Assembly: GCF_001861355.1 (NCBI RefSeq)
Contig: NZ_MASN01000034.1
Span: 62,001 to 126,000 of the forward strand
Length of the DNA stretch: 64,000 nt
Source of the DNA: Natrialba sp. SSL1
GTDB taxonomy: Archaea; Halobacteriota; Halobacteria; Halobacteriales; Natrialbaceae
Reading direction: 5' to 3'
Shown: positions 18,268-26,351 of the stretch, in pieces
Numbering within the stretch: the stretch's first letter is position 1
How the letters are laid out: each line of letters starts with the position of its first letter
Position numbers and translations under genes: made by a program
The notes under the pieces: generated by a model
What the model was told of the DNA's origin: nothing
The model's database searches: none
The model's input: only the letters and a program-made list of their open reading frames with translations

Positions 18268-18707
18268 GCGAGAATGAAGCAGATATTCTCCTCGTTGAGG
18301 ACAACCCCGGTGACGTTCGACTCACCCGAGGGGCGTTCAAGGACGGGAAGATCGCTAACACGCTCCATGTGACGGAAGACGGCGTCGAGGCGCTCGACTT
18401 CTGTTATCAGCGCAACGAATTCGCCGATGCGCGGTGTCCGGATCTCATCCTGCTCGATCTCAACCTGCCACGGAAGGACGGTGAGGAAGTTCTGGAAGAG
18501 CTCAAAGCGGACTCCGATTTGAGGCATATCCCGGTTATCGTTCTCACGAGTTCGGATAGCCACGAGGACATGGTCAAATCGTACGACCTCCACGCCAACG
18601 CCTATCTAACGAAACCGGTCAACCCGGTCAAGTTTATCGAGACGATCCAGACGCTCGAGCGGTTCTGGCTCTCCCTTGTTCGGCTCCCAGAATGTGACAG
18701 ACAATAA
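18264..18707 (+). CDS. Single-domain response regulator (Rcp1/CheY-like)
   Basis: This 147-residue receiver domain has acidic pocket residues Glu12/Asp13, phospho-acceptor Asp65 (LILLDLNLPRKDG), a conserved Ser/Thr (VLTSS) and Lys (YLTKPVNP). There is no output domain, so it acts by protein contact, as Rcp1-type regulators do. The gene overlaps the kinase gene by four bases, indicating coupled translation. An IS701-like element sits 20 bases after its stop. Confidence 0.93.
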   Translation: MSENEADILLVEDNPGDVRLTRGAFKDGKIANTLHVTEDGVEALDFCYQRNEFADARCPDLILLDLNLPRKDGEEVLEELKADSDLRHIPVIVLTSSDSHEDMVKSYDLHANAYLTKPVNPVKFIETIQTLERFWLSLVRLPECDRQ

Positions 18708-18728
18708 TAAGAATAAGTCCCCGCACTC

Positions 18729-19998
18729 GGCAGTGTCTAGTTACTTGACTTCGCACCTTATGCTGATAAAGCGCGTAGAGGCAGCGTTAAACGCTGATGT
18801 TCCCCGTTACGTCGTTCCTGCCATGTGCTGAGCCAATCGACCAGTTAGCGTGTTTCTCGACGAGGCAGAAATATCACGCCAAGACGTACGTCACAGGTCT
18901 TGTTGCGGCCAGCAAAAAGACCGCTCAAGGGATCTCGAACCACGTTCTTCCGGCGAAAAGCGAACGTGCCCTGAACAAGTTCCTCACAGAGTACAACTAG
19001 GACGAAGATCAGCTCAACAAAGAACGTCTCGCGCTTCTCCAACAGACGAACGACACGAAATGGAGCAGTGACGGTGTCGTCATCATTGACGACACCTTCA
19101 CGCACAAAACCGGTGAGAAAATCCCGAACGTCGGCAAATTCTACGACCACACGATTCGCGGCTATATCTGGGGCCAGAATCTGGTTTACGCACTCTACGC
19201 CGACGAGAAAACGACCTATCCACTCGGATTTCGTCTCTACGAAAAAGATACACAGAGGCGGGTTGAGTTGGCTATCGAACTCGTGGATGAACTCATCGAG
19301 ATAGGTGTCCCGGCGGACACCTATCTCTTCGACATGAGATACTGTTCCCAGGAATTCGTCACTCACCTCGAAACCTACGACAAAGAGTGGGTTTCAGCCG
19401 TCAAAAGCGACGCACGCGTCTTGTACGGTGGTGAGCGAATCCGAGTCGATGCGCTGGCCGAGCGCATCGACACCGTTCCACGTACGATCGACGGCGAAAC
19501 CTACCACATCTGGACGCAAAAACGCGAAGTGACCCGTCTTGGTGAGGTGAAGCTCCTGATTACGAAGAAAGAATCCAGCAACGAGGATGACGAACTGAGC
19601 GTGAAGTACATCGTCTCGAACAAAATCGATGCGCCAGCGAGCCATCTCATCGCGTTGTACGCGATGCGATGGCGCGTGGAGACGTTCTTCAGGGACACCA
19701 AGCAGGATCTTGGTTTTGGAGACTGCGAGCTCCGGCATGCCGCAGGTGCCAGTGACGACTGGCACCTGCTGATGCTGGCCTACAGCCTCCTCAAGCTCGG
19801 TACTGCACACAGCGCCCTTGGTACGATCCTCGAACGAGCAACCTCGTTGCGTAACGACATCAAGCGATCCTTCCGCGAAAGCGTTGAAAACCTCCTGTCT
19901 TGGGCGCTCAACAGCCCAAACCGTAGCACCGACGAGCTAATGCACCAGATCGAAGGCATGTTCGTCTAACGTGCGAAGTCAAGAAACTAGACAGTGCC
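18729..19998 (+). mobile_element. IS701-like insertion sequence, about 1270 bp
   Basis: Terminal inverted repeats of about 28 bp with two mismatches lie at 18729-18756 and 19971-19998 (left end GGCAGTGTCTAGTT, then ACTTGACTTCGCAC). No direct repeat is seen outside these ends. A CTAG lies symmetrically inside both ends (18737-18740 and 19987-19990). IS701 elements target YTAR and duplicate 4 bp, so the true ends could be just inside CTAG, with the outer GGCA-TGCC parts belonging to an older palindromic target. The single transposase gene is interrupted by a stop codon. Confidence 0.8.
18797..19969 (+). pseudogene. IS701-family DDE transposase, interrupted by an amber codon
   Basis: One continuous frame from ATG 18797 to the stop at 19967-19969 is broken only by a TAG at 18998-19000 (between FLTEYN and DEDQLN). 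After it come the catalytic motifs: VVIIDDTF (first Asp), TYLFDMRYCS (second Asp) and RWRVETFFRDTKQDLG (Glu). From memory of intact haloarchaeal relatives the residue at the stop is Trp, so TGG to TAG is the likely change. No frameshift was found. A later internal start at 19268 lies beyond the first catalytic Asp, so no active enzyme is expected without readthrough. Confidence 0.88.
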
Positions 19999-20012
19999 AT
20001 TAGGTGAGTATG

Positions 20013-20603
20013 TTAATTAGTACGGTGATTCCAGAGGGTGCATAGACAACCAAACCCTTCGCACGGAACCGTTCCTTCTATGTACTGTTTTCCGAGGCTC
20101 GTGATACGATACTTCCCGCGTTCAACTTTCGTAACGAAGCCCCGAGACTCCAATTCGACTAACCGACGGTTCACCTCCTCGCGGCTGTAGCCAATGTTGT
20201 ACGCGATAATGGCCGGTGTCAGAACGAGATCCTTCGAGTGGAAGAGACCGAGGATCGCATCATCAACCGGAAGCATCCACTCGTCTACTTGGCGAACTTG
20301 TGCGGGATCCTGGAGCAGAAGATCGGCCCAGGCTTCCTGACGCAAATCGCTTTTCACCGGACTGTACAAACCGATCACGACGAACACCGATGCGACACCG
20401 TGTACCCAATGCACCACCGACGGGAACAGCAATTCCGCGAGCGGACCACCGATGAGAAACAGCAGTATTCCCAAGACCGTCAACAGCAAATAGCGGCGGT
20501 AGTCAACAACAGTCGGCCTGAAAAAGAGGAAATACAATAAGCCAATTCCCGTAACAGCGCCTACTGTGAGATTGTATACGGCAAATAGTGGGAATTCAAC
20601 CAC
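20013..20603 (-). CDS. Membrane-anchored winged-helix protein
   Basis: This 196-residue protein has three hydrophobic helices in residues 8-85 (FAVYNLTVGAVTGIGLLYFLF, YLLLTVLGILLFLIGG, VHGVASVFVVIGLY). A C-terminal winged helix follows (about 120-175; SREEVNRRLVELESRGFV, KYRITSLGKQYIEG). The plan suggests a membrane-tethered transcription factor; no family name is known to me. The stop lies 15 bases from the IS701-like element, so the last residues may be newly generated by that insertion. It follows closely after the 100-residue membrane gene on the same strand. Confidence 0.7.
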   Translation of the reverse strand: MVEFPLFAVYNLTVGAVTGIGLLYFLFFRPTVVDYRRYLLLTVLGILLFLIGGPLAELLFPSVVHWVHGVASVFVVIGLYSPVKSDLRQEAWADLLLQDPAQVRQVDEWMLPVDDAILGLFHSKDLVLTPAIIAYNIGYSREEVNRRLVELESRGFVTKVERGKYRITSLGKQYIEGTVPCEGFGCLCTLWNHRTN

Positions 20604-20609
20604 TGATCA

Positions 20610-20912
20610 TCAACTCCCTGAAACACTCTGTTGAATTTGCTCGTGGGTGGCGATCACTAGCAATAGGAAAATTGCGACGACAGTGTGCATCGCACTCCGG
20701 AGCGTATCGAGAAAGACCGATTCTCCGCCGGCGATGATCAAGAAAACGTGATAGAGGATCACTCCAGACAGCGTCAGTGTGAGTAGCGCGACTATCGTCC
20801 CGAACGGCGTTTCGCGGAGGATCCCCCAGAGAAGGAGGGACAGTACGCCGGCTGCCGTCCCACCGATGATGGCGAACAGGATGCTCGCCGTTTGCAGCGA
20901 TGTATCAATCAT
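20610..20912 (-). CDS. Small membrane protein with three helices
   Basis: About 100 residues from Met at 20912 (the frame extends to 20957). Three hydrophobic helices (TASILFAIIGGTAAGVLSLLLWGIL, IVALLTLTLSGVILYHVFLIIAG, AMHTVVAIFLLLVIATHE). Not recognised. The stop is six bases upstream of the membrane winged-helix gene, so the pair is probably an operon in which the small protein may sense or partner the regulator. Confidence 0.65.
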   Translation of the reverse strand: MIDTSLQTASILFAIIGGTAAGVLSLLLWGILRETPFGTIVALLTLTLSGVILYHVFLIIAGGESVFLDTLRSAMHTVVAIFLLLVIATHEQIQQSVSGS

Positions 20913-21062
20913 ATCGGAGCGTACGATAGAGTGCGTCTTCAACTCCGCTGCCTGCAACCGAAAGCAAAATCAGAATCGCAGATTACTGCGATCTACGCTG
21001 TTTGAACGAAGGGATAGTGGGATCCCAGTACTGTTTCAGCCATAAAACACTATGTTGCATCC

Positions 21063-21804
21063 GGCACCGTCTAGTTAGCACAGTTTGAGAAACGAGCAGG
21101 TCGTAGAGTTTGGTTGGAACTATGCTCGCAGACCTGCTCAGCGAGTGCTACGCGGCGGAATTTGATGAATCTTGGGAGCGTGAGCGGACGGCGACACCCA
21201 TCAGGGTGTTCGCCGTCCGTCTCCACGCGACCGGTTGTTCTCTCCGTGAGACACAAGCAATTCTTCGCTTGATCGGCGTAGAACGGTCTCATCAAGCAAT
21301 CTGGCACTGGGTACATCGGCTAGCTGACAGCGTACCAGACCCGCCGACGGCGCAGCCGTCGCGGGTCGCTATTGATGAAACCGCTGTCAAGATCAACGGC
21401 AACTGGTCTTGGGTATACGCTGCAATAGACCTAGACTCACGCCTAATTCTTGATGTCGCAGTGTTCGGACGGCGAGGAACCGATCCAGCCGCTGCGTTCC
21501 TGCATCAATTGACCGAGAAACACGATCTTTCCGAAGCTGTGTTTCTCGTCGACGGCTACGGCTATTTGACTGCCCTCTCTCGATTAGGGTTAAGCGGTCA
21601 GCTCGACTACGTCGATCGAAACCTGATCGAAAAGTGGTTTCAGACTTTCAAGATGCGGGTTGACCGCTTCCATAATTCGTGGGTGGGCAGTCGGGCGAGC
21701 GTCAGAGAATGGCTTGAACAGTTTGTACACTACTATAACACACAACGACCGCACCAGTCACTCAACGGACAGACTCCCGTCGAGGTGCTAAACTAGACAG
21801 TGCC
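21063..21804 (+). mobile_element. IS6-family insertion sequence, 742 bp, with 8-bp target duplication
   Basis: Ends GGCACCGTCTAGTTAGCAC on the left and, inverted on the right, GGCACTGTCTAGTTTAGCAC. The flanks 21055-21062 and 21805-21812 are identical (TTGCATCC), an 8-bp target-site duplication as expected for IS6. The intact duplication and transposase suggest recent insertion. Confidence 0.95.
21122..21796 (+). CDS. IS6-family DDE transposase
   Basis: About 224 residues. Helix-turn-helix near the N-terminus (CSLRETQAILRLIGVERSHQAIWHWVHRL). The DDE triad lies in RVAIDETAVK, VFLVDGYGY and RNLIEKWFQTFKMR, followed by VHYYNTQRPHQSLNGQTP. The frame opens at 21110; the Met at 21122 (MLADLLSE) is the likely start. 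It fills the element almost end to end and appears intact. Confidence 0.93.
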   Translation: MLADLLSECYAAEFDESWERERTATPIRVFAVRLHATGCSLRETQAILRLIGVERSHQAIWHWVHRLADSVPDPPTAQPSRVAIDETAVKINGNWSWVYAAIDLDSRLILDVAVFGRRGTDPAAAFLHQLTEKHDLSEAVFLVDGYGYLTALSRLGLSGQLDYVDRNLIEKWFQTFKMRVDRFHNSWVGSRASVREWLEQFVHYYNTQRPHQSLNGQTPVEVLN

Positions 21805-21925
21805 TTGCATCCCATCTCATTGGTTATCCCTGTTCGGCTGAACGGTGTTACCGCCGTCTCACTAATTATTCTCTCGGCTTGGGTAGACGATAACAAAGTC
21901 GGGTCGCGCCGACCGATGATATGCG

Positions 21926-22273
21926 ATGGCGCTAACCCAGATTGACCACATGGACGACGAAATGGCGGAGTGTACAGACAATTGCTTCGAAGCGGCACAG
22001 GCCTGCGAGTGGTGTGCCGACGAGTGTATCGGAATGGGCGAGGAGATGGCGCGCTGTATCCGTCTCTGTCGGGACGTCGCCGATATCACGGCGCTACACG
22101 CTCGCTTTATGGCCCGGAATTCCGAGTACCACGCTGACCTCGCGGAGACGTGCGCAGACGCCTGTGAAGAGTGCGCCGACGAGTGTGAGCAGTTCGATCA
22201 CGAACACTGTCAGGTGTGCGCCGACGTGCTGCGCAAGTGCGCCGAGAGCTGTCGAAACATGGCGTCAGCCTGA
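21926..22273 (+). CDS. Csp-like four-helix copper storage protein (copy 1)
   Basis: This 115-residue protein has 15 Cys spaced along amphipathic helices (ACEWCADEC, CADACEECADEC, HCQVCADVLRKC). This is the pattern of the DUF326/Csp family, which binds many Cu(I) ions inside a four-helix bundle. There is no signal peptide, so it would be cytosolic. A second copy at 41215 is close to it in sequence. Here it sits between an IS6 element and an SPW-repeat gene, away from CopA/CopZ, as part of a split copper island. Probable role: buffering cytosolic copper. Confidence 0.88.
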   Translation: MALTQIDHMDDEMAECTDNCFEAAQACEWCADECIGMGEEMARCIRLCRDVADITALHARFMARNSEYHADLAETCADACEECADECEQFDHEHCQVCADVLRKCAESCRNMASA

Positions 22274-22335
22274 TCCGCTGATTGCGGCGGGAAGCGGAGA
22301 ACGAGAGCCTAGATTAAACGATTCTTTGCCCTACG

Positions 22336-22713
22336 ATGCTGACAAGGACGTTTTCGGCCCTCACCCTGCTCCTCGGTTTCTGGTTACTTGCCACGCAGTT
22401 CGTTTTCCACGCACCAGCTATGTGTCAATGGTCTATCGCAATCACAGGTGCTCTGATCGGGATTCTATCCATATCTACTCAGTATGTTGAACGAGACGAG
22501 CGGGTAGTTACCCGAATCGCCGCAGGGGCGAATACGTTACTTGGGTTGTGGCTTGTAATAGCGCCGTTTCTCTTCGGGATAGACGGCGTGCAACGCTGGA
22601 ACGTCGTGATCGTCGGAGTCTTGGTCTCTTCATTGGCCGGGTACAATTTCTATATCGCGTCGCTATTACTCTTCGGCGGATCTCCCAGTGGAGCGAACAC
22701 GGATAACCCCTGA
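22336..22713 (+). CDS. SPW-repeat membrane protein
   Basis: This 125-residue protein has four hydrophobic helices in two similar halves, each with an LGFWL/LGLWLVIAPFLFG-type stretch and a W-N/S motif (CQWSIAITGAL, QRWNVVIVGVL). That is the SPW repeat. The function of the family is unknown. An IS5-like element begins about 10 bases after its stop. Confidence 0.75.
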   Translation: MLTRTFSALTLLLGFWLLATQFVFHAPAMCQWSIAITGALIGILSISTQYVERDERVVTRIAAGANTLLGLWLVIAPFLFGIDGVQRWNVVIVGVLVSSLAGYNFYIASLLLFGGSPSGANTDNP

Positions 22714-22720
22714 CCGGCCT

Positions 22721-23644
22721 TGTTTAGACGCTTGAATTCACGGTCATGAGTGGCTAATGCTGAGTTCGATGTTTCTGACAGCGCATTTCAGGACGAGTTC
22801 GCGGAACTGACCGAACCACGTTCGAGCGCGGACGATCTCACCGTATTTGCGCCGGAGCGCGAAAAATGTGGATTCGGCGTTCGAGCGTTGATGGTAGATT
22901 GTATCATCTTGCAGTACATTGTTGGCGACGCCGTGCCAGCCGAATTCGCGGTGCTTGATCACTGGTTTGACGCCTTCTGCGCGCAATCTTTGGCGAAGGA
23001 GCCACCAGTCGTAGCCTTTGTCGGCGGTAAGAATGTTCAGTTTGTCGAGGTTGCGTTTGACCATTTGCCAGCCGATCTTAGAATCATGCGGTTGTTTCAT
23101 CGAGCAATGTATATCTAGGATCACACCAGTCTGACAATCGCTGAGGAGCGTCGTTTTCACCGCCTCAAACGTGTAGTTCGTCCGTTTTGCGTAGTGTTGG
23201 CTGGCGGCGATCCGATCCATGCCGGTTGCGTCGATTGCTTGAACATCGCCAAGATCGTGCAACTCCGCCGACAACCGCAGCAGGACGCGCCAGATCCGCA
23301 TTTCCAGGTCTTGCTTGCGCATACACACGGTGGTAAAATCAGGTAGCTCAGACACCGATAGGTCGAATTTCGCAACAATTCCGTGCATCTCGTGAAGCAC
23401 GTCCAGCAGCCGCCGATACGTGTGATCTAGGTACTCGCGGAGACCGTGGATTGCCACGATAACCCAGTCTGCGTAGCCGCCTTCACCCGGTTCGAACGCT
23501 GGATCTGGCTCTCCGACGACGGCTTTTTGAGCGAGCGACACAACCCGATCAGTGAAGCGGGCGAGCTTGGACGACACAACCGGCTTTTCCCGCTTCACTT
23601 CCTAGTAAGTTAGACATTTAGCCGCTCTTACTAGCGTCTAAACA
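22721..23644 (-). mobile_element. IS5-like insertion sequence, about 924 bp
   Basis: Perfect 12-bp terminal inverted repeats TGTTTAGACGCT at 22721-22732 and its complement at 23633-23644 bracket one transposase gene. No clear target duplication is seen at the immediate ends. Confidence 0.82.
22744..23598 (-). CDS. IS5-family DDE transposase
   Basis: This 284-residue protein has DDE motifs: VQAIDATGMDR (Asp), ILTADKGYDWWLLRQRLRAEGV (Asp) and YHQRSNAESTFFALRRKYG (Glu), followed by the family tail KCAVRNIELSI. The length is normal and the frame uninterrupted, so it may be active. Confidence 0.9.
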   Translation of the reverse strand: MKREKPVVSSKLARFTDRVVSLAQKAVVGEPDPAFEPGEGGYADWVIVAIHGLREYLDHTYRRLLDVLHEMHGIVAKFDLSVSELPDFTTVCMRKQDLEMRIWRVLLRLSAELHDLGDVQAIDATGMDRIAASQHYAKRTNYTFEAVKTTLLSDCQTGVILDIHCSMKQPHDSKIGWQMVKRNLDKLNILTADKGYDWWLLRQRLRAEGVKPVIKHREFGWHGVANNVLQDDTIYHQRSNAESTFFALRRKYGEIVRARTWFGQFRELVLKCAVRNIELSISHS

Positions 23645-23675
23645 CGCCCCCCCCTGACCAGAACACCGAACGGCT

Positions 23676-24710
23676 ATGAACCTGGTCTATCTCACCATCG
23701 GCGTTGTCCTCCTCCTTGGAACTATCGTCGATCTCCTCTGGACGACACTCTGGGTCGAGGGAGGTGCTGGTCCACTTACGTCTCGGCTGATGGCGTGGAC
23801 GTGGCGATCACTCCGTCGGATCGGTGCGCAGAACGAACGATTGCTGAGTCTCTCGGGACTGTTGATCTTCGTACTGAGCCTCACGGTATGGATCGTACTG
23901 CTCTGGAGCGGATGGACGCTGATCTTCGCTGGAGCCGAGAGCGCCCTCATTGACACGCTCGATCGTGGATCCGTGTCGTGGTTCGATCGGATCTATTTCA
24001 CCGGATACACCATCTTTACGTTAGGTATCGGTGATTTCGCTCCCCGGGAGGGGATCTGGCAGGTTATTACGGTACTCGCAACAGGAAGCGGGTTGCTTTT
24101 CGTGACGCTGAGCGTCACGTACACGCTTTCCGTACTGGATGCCGTTACCCAGAAACGGGCGTTCGCTAACAACGTTAGCGGGTTCGGAACGCAGAGCGAG
24201 GAAATCGTTCGAACGGCCTGGGACGGCGAGGAGTTTCGAGGGCTCGACCTTCCGCTGAACAGCTTCGTAACACAGCTTACGATCCTGACAGAGAACCACA
24301 ATGCCTACCCCGTTCTTCATTACTTTCACAGCGCTCACGACAAGCGATCCCCGACCGTCGAAATCGCGGCCCTAGACGAGGCGTTATCGCTCATCAAATT
24401 CGGCATTCCGGAACCACATCAACCGAACGGGATTGTTCTCCGGAACGCTCGCAAAGGTATTGAGAACTACCTCGAAACGCTTCATCAGACATTTGTTGAG
24501 CCTGCAGACCGAACACCTTCGTTACCCGACCTCAACGCCCTCCGCGAGGGTGGTATTCCGACCGTTTCTGACGAAGAGTTCGTCTCCTCCTTCGATACGT
24601 TGAGTAAACGTCGGCGAATACTGCTCGGTATTGTCGAATCCGACGAACGGCAGTGGCCTTCCGGAAAAGAGGGTCACAGTCAAGATCCTTCTAAGTCGAA
24701 CAGCAGCTAA
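23676..24710 (+). CDS. Two-helix ion channel with pore loop
   Basis: This 344-residue protein has an N-terminal helix (LVYLTIGVVLLLGTIVDLLW), a second helix (LSLSGLLIFVLSLTVWIVLLWSGW), a pore helix and filter YFTGYTIFTLGIGDFAP, and a third helix (VLATGSGLLFVTLSVTYTLSVL). A long cytosolic C-terminal domain follows. The filter TLGIGD differs from the K+ consensus TVGYGD, so selectivity is uncertain. The start follows the IS5-like element closely, and its native promoter may have been displaced. Confidence 0.82.
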   Translation: MNLVYLTIGVVLLLGTIVDLLWTTLWVEGGAGPLTSRLMAWTWRSLRRIGAQNERLLSLSGLLIFVLSLTVWIVLLWSGWTLIFAGAESALIDTLDRGSVSWFDRIYFTGYTIFTLGIGDFAPREGIWQVITVLATGSGLLFVTLSVTYTLSVLDAVTQKRAFANNVSGFGTQSEEIVRTAWDGEEFRGLDLPLNSFVTQLTILTENHNAYPVLHYFHSAHDKRSPTVEIAALDEALSLIKFGIPEPHQPNGIVLRNARKGIENYLETLHQTFVEPADRTPSLPDLNALREGGIPTVSDEEFVSSFDTLSKRRRILLGIVESDERQWPSGKEGHSQDPSKSNSS

Positions 24711-24815
24711 TTATAGCGAGATCACCGTTATGCCCTCATTCTGCCGTTCGAGTCTATCTCGGCGGGTTTGGAACTCTTCATCGGTGAGATCGGCTCCCGT
24801 CAGCTCCAACTTTCG
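24711..24815 (-). pseudogene. Possible SHOCT-like C-terminal remnant
   Basis: The last residues of a minus-strand frame read ELTGADLTDEEFQTRRDRL, matching the short C-terminal SHOCT pattern (a G-x-LTxEEF helix pair). The rest of that frame is the shadow of the multicopper oxidase remnant on the other strand, so only this tail looks genuine. It abuts the channel gene stop and is probably a truncated leftover. Confidence 0.3.
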
Positions 24816-25202
24816 GATCTCAACGCGATTGATTCTCTCGATGCGTATAATGGAGAGCCAGACCGAACGATTGACCTCATGTTGTCCGGCGGAATGATGG
24901 GTGGGGATGAGTGGACCATTGACGGGCAGCCGTATCCGGATGCCGATCCAATCGGTATCGAAGGAGGTGAACACGTCCGTTTCCGAATGGTCAACCGAAG
25001 TCCGATGCGCCATCCAATACACCTTCACGGACACCACTTTGCAGTTGGTGATGTCCTCAAAGATACGGTCATCGTTCCCGGCCACATGGGCTAGATCACG
25101 ATCGATTTCGTCGCTGAAAACCCTGGTGCATGGTTTTTCCACTGTCACCATCTCTATCACATGAAAACGGAAATGGCATGTGGGGTTCCATACGAGCAGT
25201 AG
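24768..25202 (+). pseudogene. C-terminal fragment of a multicopper oxidase, with internal stop
   Basis: The frame reads DEWTIDGQPYPDADPI, then NRSPMRHPIHLHGHHFAV (type 1/type 3 copper His motif), a TAG at 25092-25094, then in the same frame AENPGAWFFHCHHLYHMKTEM, the last copper motif (HCHxxxH plus Met). Similarity begins near 24810. The N-terminal two-thirds of the enzyme is missing. It is different enough from the intact oxidase at 27208 to be an independent lineage. Confidence 0.88.
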
Positions 25203-25297
25203 CATTAGAGATTGACCCGCACCAGTCACAAAGATATCGTTTGTCGGTTGGCATATCAGGGCTAAACCGTAAACTCTTAGTTCTCATTTGGACAACC

Positions 25298-25564
25298 ATG
25301 TCATCGAAGTCAGACGAGATTCGCGTGTGACTCGTTGAGCGGGGATATAATAACCGAGATCTCATCATTCTCAAGTACGCCACTCCCGAGGGGGACCGAG
25401 TCTACCGGAAAGAGGTCGCGTCACAGGCACTGGAGACAGTGACTGCTGCCAAAGACATCTCCCCTGACGATCTGGGTACCGTCGAGGACCCAGACGTGCA
25501 AGAACGGTACGCCGACGAAGCTGAGCGGATGGCAAATAACTACGACCCTGATGAGCCGATTTGA
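25298..25564 (+). pseudogene. Broken paralogue of the small gene at 40794
   Basis: From ATG 25298 the frame aligns with the intact 88-residue protein at 40794-41060 over its whole length (GYNNRDLIIL against GYNNRDLILL; VEDPDVQERYADEAERMA against VEDPAVQERYADEAARMA). One in-frame TGA at 25328-25330 replaces the Trp of VRVWLVE. Otherwise the frame is open to the stop at 25562. It has lost one codon but kept its sequence, so the inactivation is recent or the stop is read through. Confidence 0.88.
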
Positions 25565-25855
25565 TCGTCACTTGCAAAGAGAGACCATTATTTTTCCTTA
25601 GAATGGGATATGAGGCTTCGGTAGACATCGCCGCGCAAATTTACAAGAGAGTAGATGAATGATCTTTCAACTTGTAACTGCACCAGCTAACTGTTTCGGC
25701 GGGTACCATAGATCAGCTCTCGCACCTATTATATGGATGCCCTGATCCGATCAGTACAAGGGAAGTAGATACCACTCAGCTATTCATGTTTCACGCATTT
25801 CTCGTGATTCTTTTATATCAAATAACAATTATCCCGCGTGCCTGATTCATCACAA
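25565..25855. other. Intergenic AT-rich region
   Basis: About 290 bases between two gene remnants with no recognisable gene on either strand. It lies between a decayed copper-associated gene and a decayed TnpB, and is probably degenerate sequence. Confidence 0.45.
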
Positions 25856-26243
25856 TCGAAAACGTTCGAACGATTTGGCAAGAAAAACGGCTGTCACATT
25901 GTGCTTGACCCGCCCAAAGGAACAACAAAGGGGTGGGTACAGTGCGGTGTCAAGACGGAGAAACCGTTGTGGGTACGAGAACATTCGTGTCCGCCGTGTG
26001 GTTTGAACTAACCGTGACCAGAACGCTGCGTTGGAAGTATAGCGTCTTAGGTTGCTCAAACTGGGGGTGGCCGAGGATGAATCAGGATTAGGTCAGGAAC
26101 TGGCCGAATCAACGCCTGCTGAGATTGGAACCCCTGCGGGGCCACGTTCTAGCTCGTCTAGAGATGTGATTCCTGTAAATGCCGTCGTTGACACAGGAAG
26201 CCTCACCCTCAAGGAACGAGCCGCGTTAGCGGCGAGTGAGTAG
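25856..26243 (+). pseudogene. Degenerate C-terminal remnant of TnpB (IS200/IS605 type)
   Basis: The frame GCHIVLDPPKGTTKGWVQCGVKTEKPLWVREHSCPPCG is the zinc-ribbon end of haloarchaeal TnpB, with the first Cys of the first CxxC already lost (WVQC). Small deletions then shift the frame where a DRDxNAA segment is expected (26006-26030). The tail reappears in another frame (26190-26243, DTGSLTLKERAALAASE). No TnpA or intact ends are visible. Confidence 0.8.
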
Positions 26244-26246
26244 GGT

Positions 26247-26276
26247 GGGGTAATTCACAAAGAGTGGAATTACTCC
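26247..26276 (+). promoter_or_regulatory. Inverted repeat upstream of the DUF7546-like gene
   Basis: Arms GGGGTAATTC (26247-26256) and GAATTACTCC (26267-26276) match at nine of ten positions around a 10-base spacer. The site includes a TTCACAAA half-site (26254-26261) like that upstream of the regulator gene at 30245. It lies 75 bases before the ATG at 26352. Confidence 0.5.
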
Positions 26277-26351
26277 AAATCACTTTTACACTATCACCCC
26301 CTATGTCGAGATGAGACCTACAGAAGAACGCGATTCGGATCGCAGAAATTT

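Noticed and set aside
22711-23656. CCCCTGACC on both sides of the IS5-like element as a target duplication
   Set aside because: The two copies are offset differently from the element ends (about 12 bases left, about 6 right), so they do not form a proper duplication.
24711-25229. Minus-strand frame of 172 codons as a full gene
   Set aside because: Most of it is antisense to the multicopper oxidase remnant; only the last residues look like a SHOCT tail.
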